A stretch of DNA of 64,000 nt, taken from positions 16,969-80,968 of the forward strand of contig JASANC010003039.1 in assembly GCA_030248135.1 (NCBI GenBank), given 5' to 3'. This stretch comes from Theristus sp. LFF4_11. Taxonomy: Eukaryota; Nematoda; Chromadorea; Monhysterida; Xyalidae. The notes beneath the pieces are model-generated. The model was not told the DNA's origin. It ran no database searches and saw only the letters and a list, made by a program, of their open reading frames with translations. A program made the position numbers and the translations under genes. Shown here piece after piece: positions 57,670 through 64,000 of this stretch (its first letter is position 1; each line of letters starts with the position of its first letter).

Positions 57670-58858
57670 TAATTTGAATTGGCGCCCTTTTTTGCTATTT
57701 AAGAAAACTCCATCTCAATTTCCTTAACCTATTTTTTTTATTAATGCCTGTTGAGATTGTTTTCTCAAAACGTCGCTCTTCATAGCTGGAGTCATCATGA
57801 TACTCTTTGGTCAACAGAGACAGTCAGCACAGCATAGGCAAATGGAAGCGTGGCTGATCAAAACTTGATGATCGACTGGGAAAGATGTAACAAAACCGTC
57901 TTTGAAAAAAGTTTGAACTTTTTTGTTTTTAAAAATCGGGTTGCAAAACGCACATCGACATCGGCATTGCAAGTTGCACTTTGGATTCAAAACAAGTAAA
58001 TTTCATTGAAATTGATACTCCATGTTTCATTTTCAAATTGATACTCCATGGTTATGAGCGATAATTTCAACGTAACGCACGATGGGCAACTGGCAATTGT
58101 TGCTGCTCAAAACTGAGCGACTGCGAAAGATGTAACAAAACCGTCTTTGAAAAAAGTTAGTTTTTTAATTGGGTCGAAATGGTATTTACCATTCATTTTC
58201 ACTTTGCAAAATGTTTGGGTCATGTTGGGGTAAACGGGTAAAAAGAAGCAATGACTGCAAAACGAAATTATAAACGTCACTTTTTTGTTTCTTCTATTCA
58301 TTTTCACTTTAGAAAAAAGGCCTGGCTTATGTTAGGGTAACCGGGTAAAAGAAGCATTAGCTTTTTAAAACGGGTATTTTTAATGAAAAAACGTTAATTT
58401 TTGTATTTTTTATTCAATCTTACTTAACGTACAAAAAAGCTTGACTTAGGTTAGGGTGAACGGTTAAAAATAGCAAAATCATAAACTTCGCATTTTCACT
58501 TTACAAAAAAGGCTTGGCTTAGGTAAACGGGTAAAAAGCATTAGCTTTTTAAAACGGGTAAATGAAAAAAACGTTAGTTTTTATATTTTTTATTCAATTT
58601 TACTTCACTTACAAAAAGGCTTGCCTTCGGTTAGGGTAAACGGGTAAAAATAGCAAAATCATAAACTTCGCATTTTTTATTTATTTGAATACATTAAAAC
58701 ATATTGTATTGTAGGCGACTTCACGGCAGCACAAGGTAAATTTTCTTCAGGGTTATTTATCAGTAAACGTTACTGTTTTTTCTTTCTAAGTCAATGCCAC
58801 TTCACCAAAAAGGCTTGGCATTGATTAAGCCACATGAGCTCGGGTCAATAGGCTAGTT
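57670..58858 (-). mobile_element. Interspersed repeat, inverted copy
   Basis: The reverse complement of 54762-56000. It ends with AAGCCACATGAGCTCGGGTC then AATAGGCTAG, the complement of the shared head. Inner landmarks AACGCACGATGGGCAACTGG and GATGTAACAAAACCGTCTTT mirror those at 55560-55640. Confidence 0.8.
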
Positions 58859-58879
58859 CCTACAAAATTTAAGCTAAAA

Positions 58880-59030
58880 AATTTCATGGGTGGGGTGCGG
58901 GGTGTGCCCCCCCCCAGAAATTTTTCTACAATAGTGCACCCCCCATGGCCCACGCCTGGGGGGTGTCACTGTACCATGACTGACACCCCCCACTGAAAAA
59001 TTTTCGGCACCCCCTAGGGTTGTTAAACAA
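58880..59030. repeat. C/G-tract low-complexity block
   Basis: Runs of C and G around GGGGTGTCACTGTACCATG and GACACCCCCCACTGAAAAAT; similar in style to the hAT-like MITEs but without intact ends. Confidence 0.5.
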
Positions 59031-59221
59031 AAATGAAAATTTTTTTTTAAAGTGATTAAAAAAAACAAAAATGCCGATTTTAAAAAAAAAATTCGAAAAA
59101 TTTTCCTCTAATGTACTCTGAAAACCTCAATTTTGGCAAAATTTTTCGAAAGTTCAACAAAAATTTTCTTTGATTATACCTCGTAAAACCTTTAGCAGTC
59201 GATTTTGGGCCGTTTTACCGA

Positions 59222-59385
59222 CTGATTTTAGGCTACGACAACATCTGCGATGAAGTTTTTGAGCGCCCCAAAGCTTGGCCTACCATTTCCGATGCAGATA
59301 AGGTGACGATTCGCCTCGCAGAGCGTCCGATTGTGCTCGCTGCTCCGTTTGCAAGCGCTACGTTGTCTGGTTGCTTGTCTAGCAA
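59222..59385. pseudogene. Possible captured coding fragment
   Basis: An island of balanced composition between repeats. On the plus strand it is open for about 55 codons after an acceptor-like TTTTAG (GYDNICDEVFERPKAWPTIS...). On the minus strand a frame is also open (ALANGAASTIGRSARRIVTL). I recognise neither. It could be an exon remnant picked up by a transposable element, or chance. Confidence 0.3.
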
Positions 59386-59598
59386 ATTTCGAGGGGGGGT
59401 GGATGGTCCAGTGTCAGGTTTTGGGGGGTGGGTGTCGCGTGACCCCCCACCCCCCCACGCGGAGGTCTCGGGTGCTCTGGGGGGTGTACCCCCCCCCACC
59501 CCCCCCTCGTCTTCGGTACTGGGGGGTGGATAACCCCCCCCCCCACCCCCCCCCCCCCCCCTCGTCTTCGGTACTGGGGGGTGGATAACCCCCACCCC

Positions 59599-60689
59599 CA
59601 GTACCGTGGGCCCAAAAAATTTTTGAAGGGGGGGGTATGGTGCCGTGAGGGGGGTGCCGACCAAAAAGTGAGGGGGGTTCAACCTATGGTAACGTGGGAC
59701 CCCCCATGGGGGTCTTATGGGGGGTGCATTTTTTCAAAATTTTCTGTGGGGGGTCCACCCCCCCCCACCCCCCATGATATTTTTTCGCTTAAATTTTGAA
59801 GGAAAAACGCTAAATTTTGCTGCAAAATCTTTGAAATTACAATGAAGAGGGTCAAGTTATCATATATTCAGCTTATATTATAGACTTTACAAACAAAAAA
59901 TCATGATTTTCGAAAAAAAATTTAGGGTGTGCAGAAAATTTTGGGGGGTGTCTTCGCCAGACAAAATTTCATGGGGGGTGTGGGGGCGTCGGCCAAATTT
60001 TCGAGGGGGGGTCCGATGGGGGAAGGTGCCCGGTTTTAGGGGAGGGTGACACGGTGCCCCCCCCCCACCCAGTACCGTGGGCGAGGGGGGGTTGGGGGTA
60101 CACCCCCCAGAGCACCGACCGTCGGGTGGGGGGGTGTGGGGGGCACCGTGCCACCCCCTAAAACCGGGCACCCCCCATCGGACCCCCCCCTCGAAAATTT
60201 GGCCGACCACCCCCCATGAAATTTTTGTCTGGCGGATACCCCCCAAAATTTACCGTACACCCTAAAATTTTTTTCGAAAATCATGATTTTTTGTCTATAA
60301 AGTCCATAATATAAGCTGAATATATGATAACTTGACCATCTTCATTGTAATTTCAACGATTTTGCAGCAAAATTTAGCGTTTTTCCTTCAAAATTTAAGC
60401 GAAAAATTATCATGGGGGGTGGGGGGGAGTGGACCTTCCCCACAGAAAACTTTGAAAAAATGCACCCCCCATGGGACCCCCATGGGGGGGTCCCACGTTA
60501 CCATAGGTTGGACCCCCCCTCACTTTTTGGTTGGCACCCCCCCCCCCCCCCCACGGCACCATACCCCCCCCCTTCGAAAATTGTTTTGGGCCCACGGTAC
60601 TGCCCCCACCCCCCCACCCCCACCCGACGGTCTCTGGTGCTCTGGGGGGTGTACCCCCCCCCCCACCTCCCCCCCCGCCCACGGTACTG
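59599..60689 (+). mobile_element. hAT-like MITE copy B, interrupted by copy C
   Basis: Begins CAGTACCGTGGGC (59599) and ends GCCCACGGTACTG (60689), flanked by CCCACCCC on both sides (59591-59598 and 60690-60697). Its interior matches copy A. It is split by copy C after 60069 and resumes at 60611 with CCCGACGGTCTCTGGTGCTC, the normal right end of the family. Confidence 0.82.
60070..60602 (-). mobile_element. hAT-like MITE copy C, nested in copy B in opposite orientation
   Basis: CAGTACCGTGGGC at 60070 and GCCCACGGTACTG at 60590-60602 flank a 533-bp element that is the reverse complement of copies A and B. CCCCCACC repeats on each side (60062-60069 and 60603-60610). With the left part of copy B it forms a large inverted repeat. 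The repeats lie in C-rich sequence, so a chance match of the duplication is possible. Confidence 0.8.
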
Positions 60690-60697
60690 CCCACCCC

Positions 60698-62064
60698 TCC
60701 ACCCGCACTTTCGCTACTGGTTATTGTTAAAAAAAAATCGTCATTTTTGTTTTTTTAATAAAAAAAATTTCAAAAATCAAAGTTGTGCTAAATTAACCAG
60801 GGAGTCGAAGAACCACCACACAGAACCACCACCCGAATGACTTCCGTATGGCGGAACTTTTTAGATTTTGTTTGGGTGACCTCATTTACCCCTTTAAAAA
60901 CCCGTTACCATGTCTCTTCTTGTGTTTTGACTCCCGAAACGTCACTAATTGTCCCCAGCTCAAGTGAAAACACACATCAGCTTGAAATTCGATCAATTCT
61001 GATGATGTCGACGACAGGACACGAAACAACAACCAAAGAATGCAGCGCTTGCAAACGGAGCAGCTCGGACGCTCAGAATTCAGATCATAGTTGTTCTACA
61101 TAGTTGTACTAGGGGGAGCCTAGGATTTAGGTACATAAGTGAGTGATTACTAAATTACAACTGATTTTGCCACCACAATACTAATCAGCTTTTGGCTTGC
61201 CTACTCATGGTTTCTTACACTTCTCTGGTATTATGCCGTGCACTGCAGAATAAAACTGAACTGAACTGAACTGATCAGCAATTAAACAGTCATTATCTCC
61301 AAACACTATCTCATAATTGACTTCCATTACCTACCTTTTGAGTCCCATAAAAGCAGACAACTTCCACTGCAATCTTCAGTAACGGCAGGGCAAAAGAGCA
61401 TTTGAATCACCTTTTGTCGGCGATCATCATCCTCAAAGGCGGCCACAAGATTCTGAAAGTACATGAAGCGAACCGGTGACAAAACGCTCTACATACACTC
61501 AACGACATTTTGGCGCTGGTGGTGTGATAACACAGCCGCGCTGATCATCATCACTCCATCAAGTGGTGTCAAGTGATATCAACTCGATCAACGCGCGATC
61601 AGTTGTGGCTGGTGGCATTGCGACAGCAGAGAGCAGAAGAACGCATCATGCTGCAAACATAGCTGGCGGCGTGCTCAACGTCGACCAACAGAGAAATGGC
61701 GGGATAGATCACAAAAACGGAAAATAGCCACTCTAGACCAGTGAGAGGGGGCGCATTCTGTTTCCGCTTTCGGAAGCGGCTGAAAAACGAAGCGACTACA
61801 GCAGCTGGTTCCGCACTTTTCCGGCGAGTGCGGACGATAGGAAGCGATGGGCGTCAGGTGGTGAACGGCCTAGAGGCTCGAACAACGGGTGTCGCACTTC
61901 GCGGATGGACGCGCCAAGTCAAATAAGTCAAGTAGTTTTTATCCACGTGCATTAGCCATCATTGGATGGCTGGAGTTGGACCCGTGCTTGCGGCCTTGGA
62001 CACCATCATTATGTTATCTCTTAGCCAAAAGAGGTACCAGCAAAAAAGTTTCCGCAATGAAGTA
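60698..62064. other. Spacer with no supported gene; one possible exon remnant
   Basis: Mostly non-coding. Around 61470-61340 on the minus strand, ACTTTCAG precedes a short open piece (NLVAAFEDDDRRQK) ending at a GTGATT donor. After GATTGCAG comes a second piece (VEVVCFYGTQK) ending AAAAG|GTAGGT. These could be two tiny exons or remnants of a gene I cannot identify. An AACTG pentamer run lies near 61255-61275. From 61975 the sequence is already the subtelomeric repeat unit. Confidence 0.3.
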
Positions 62065-63159
62065 CAGAGTGAGCCAAAAAAAGGTGCCAATTCTAAAATG
62101 CTCTCACTGTCTTGTGCTGAAGTGTTTCGAGCTGAAAATTGGAACACTATTAAAAAACATTTGGAGGTTTTTTGACCAAATTTTTGTCACGATATGTTGT
62201 CTCTGTCACTCACTACAGCAAAATATCTGGAAAATATAAAAAATCGACAAACGTTGTAAAATGCAGAGGGTTGATTTAGTTGTAACAAAAATCAAATGAT
62301 GAACGTTGGTGACAACCCGAGTGTTCACAACACAAAAAAATATGAAAAAAGCAATATGCACGAACAGTAGCTTGAAAATTCCGAATGCCGAATTGCATTT
62401 GAACAGTCTTTGATCACCTTGATGTTTCACTTCGAGTCTGAGCGTGCGTGAGCGGTTCTGCTCAGAACAGATGCAAATTTAACTTTCCAGAGGCAATTTG
62501 TTTTTTTTTTCCTTTTTTAATTCACACAATTTGCCACTCTGATATTTTCACCACAGCAGACAAGTTGTTTTCTGCAGTGAAAGACGCAATTCCATTTTCA
62601 GTCTTTGCTGCCATCATGGTTAAGTGTGGACGGCAGAGCAGCGAGTCTGGTCTGCCAATTGGTGGGAACATGCGAATAACTTTTCAACAGTGGTTTGGAA
62701 ATTTCGTACAAAATTCAATTTGACCCCGCGTGTCGATACATCAGTTCGGAAATCAGTTTATGAGCAAGATAAACAGTGAGATTATGGATAACCATTGTTT
62801 TTTCGTCAAAAATTGCTATTTTTTGAAAATTACACTGTAAAAGTGAACTGATACGTGTAAGCAAAAAAATTAAATCACAAAAAACCTCCCAAAGTGTTCT
62901 AACAGTGTTCAAAAATTTTGAGCTATGAGGTCCCTTTGTTACAGCTAAACCCTCCCTTTGTATTTTACAACATTTGTCGATTTTTCATATTTTCCAGATA
63001 TTTTGCTGTAGTGAGTGACAGGGACAACATACCGTGACAAAAATTTGGTCAAAAAACCTCCAAATGTTTTCTAATAGTGTTCCAATTTTCAGCTCGAAAC
63101 ACCTCAGCGCAAGCTAGTGAGAGCATTTTAGAATTGGAACCTTTTTTTGGCTCACCCTG
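62065..63159. mobile_element. Mariner-like non-autonomous element with ~215-bp TIRs
   Basis: The left end CAGAGTGAGCCAAAAAAAGG and right end ending TTTTTTTGGCTCACCCTG are inverted repeats that continue for about 215 bp (through CACTACAGCAAAATATCTGG and its complement). TA flanks both sides (62063-62064 and 63160-63161). The roughly 650-bp interior has no transposase. It is inserted in a subtelomeric repeat unit, between GAAG and CAAGCCTAAG. Confidence 0.87.
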
Positions 63160-63161
63160 TA

Positions 63162-63852
63162 TACAAGCCTAAGCCTATTGGACCCGTGCTTTCGGCTTTG
63201 GACACGATCACCATTATGTTATCTCTAAGCCGTAAGAGGTACCAGCAAAAAAGTTCTCAGCTTTGGACACCATCTTATCTCTAAGCCGTAAGTAGTACCA
63301 GCAACAAAGTTCGCGCGTTGAAGTATCTATGCCAAGTATCTAAGCCTAAGCCTGTTGATCCGTGCTTTCGGATTTGGACAACATGACCATCATGTTACCT
63401 CTAAGCTGCAAGAGGTACCAGCAAAAAAGTGCTCAGCTTTGGACACCCGTAAGTAGTACAAGCAAAAAAGTTCGCGCGTTGAAGTATTTATGCCAAGTAT
63501 CTAAGCCTAAGCCTGTTGATCCGTGCTTTCGGCTTTGGACACCGTGACCATCATGTTACCTCTAAGCTGCAAGAGGTGCCAGCAAAAAAGTTCTCAGCTT
63601 TGGACACCATCTTATCTCTAAGCCGTAAGTAGTACCAGCAAAAAAGTTCGCGCGTTTAAGTATCTATGCCAAATATCTAAGCTTAAGCCTGTTGATCCGT
63701 GCTTTCGGCTTTGGACACGATCACCATCATGTTACCTGTAAGTTGCAAGAGGTACCAGCAAAAAAGTTCTCAGCTTTGGACACCATCTTATCATTAAGCC
63801 GTAAGTAGTACCAGCAAAAAAGTTCGCGCGTTGAAGTATCTATGCCAAGTAT
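63162..63852. repeat. Telomere-adjacent tandem repeat, 161-177-bp unit, 4 copies
   Basis: Units start with AAGCCTAAGCCT at about 63165, 63341, 63502 and 63678. Each contains CCGTGCTTTCGGCTTTGGAC, AAGAGGTACCAGCAAAAAAG and GTTCGCGCGTTGAAGTATCT. Every unit carries two telomeric hexamers at its junction. An additional diverged unit lies at 61975-62064, left of the mariner-like insertion. Confidence 0.92.
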
Positions 63853-64000
63853 CTAAGCCTAAGCCTAAGCCTAAGCCTAAGCCTAAGCCTAAGCCTAAGC
63901 CTAAGCCTGAGCCTAAGCCTAAGCCTAAGCCTAAGCCTAAGCCTAAGCCTAAGCCTAAGCCTAAGCCTAAGCCTAAGCCTAAGCCTAAGCCTAAGCCTAA
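63853..64000. repeat. Telomeric hexamer array (GCCTAA)n, C-rich strand on plus
   Basis: About 24 uninterrupted units, one with a single variant (CCTGAG near 63906). This is the complement of the nematode telomere repeat TTAGGC. It continues past the window edge. On a true right chromosome end the plus strand would read TTAGGC, so the array is in the opposite orientation. Confidence 0.97.

Noticed and set aside
59233..60840. Further Pro/Gly-rich frames
   Set aside because: Same cause: translation of C- and G-runs in nested MITEs; no real protein signature.
1..64000. CRISPR arrays, bacterial operons, tRNA or rRNA genes
   Set aside because: Introns, telomere type and gene families are eukaryotic. 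The short tandem repeats lack unique spacers, and I found no convincing tRNA T-arm motif by eye; a covariance-model scan would be needed to exclude small RNA genes.

Overview
The window reads as nuclear DNA from a nematode. Every gene I could model is split by GT-AG introns. Several genes have close nematode counterparts (DIM-1-like Ig protein, GPA-12-like G alpha, CFP-1, ERFA-3). The right edge is an array of the nematode telomeric hexamer TTAGGC, seen here as its complement GCCTAA. Exon boundaries were placed by eye from splice signals, reading phase and family alignment. All nine closed gene models add up to a multiple of three, which supports them.

Layout. 1-2405: two satellite arrays (149-bp and 172-bp units), then a TA-flanked MITE (2414-2675). 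3039-6958 (minus): two tandem EGF-protein genes; the complete copy ends in a membrane anchor and a PPxY tail, and the copy next to the satellite has lost its 3' exons. 7718-9298 (minus): unrecognised secreted protein. 10021-12409 (minus): seven-transmembrane receptor. 13052-15914 (minus): extracellular Cu/Zn-SOD-like protein lacking two of four copper ligands, with a 1.7-kb terminal-inverted-repeat element in an intron. 16857-21069 (plus): KCNH/ELK-type potassium channel. 21070-25064: about 4 kb with no supported gene. 25065-29430 (plus): three-Ig DIM-1-like muscle protein with a 1.05-kb element in an intron. 30189-49923 (minus): five conserved housekeeping or signalling genes in one orientation: phosphomannomutase, cfp-1, rps-13, gpa-12 and erfa-3.

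50545-64000 is a repeat-dominated region with no intact gene. It holds G-tract-rich hAT-like MITEs (one nested inside another), a 6-kb block of tandem and inverted repeats, a mariner-like element with about 215-bp inverted termini, and a 161-177-bp repeat with short TTAGGC stretches that leads into the telomeric array. That array is oriented opposite to a true right-hand chromosome end, so it is interstitial, inverted or an assembly junction.

No multi-gene novel system is evident. The most unusual points are the copper-ligand-deficient SOD, the CFP1 homologue whose CXXC domain lacks KFGG but is followed by an AT-hook, the decayed EGF-gene duplicate beside the satellite, the nested hAT-like MITEs with intact 8-bp target duplications, and the inverted telomeric array.
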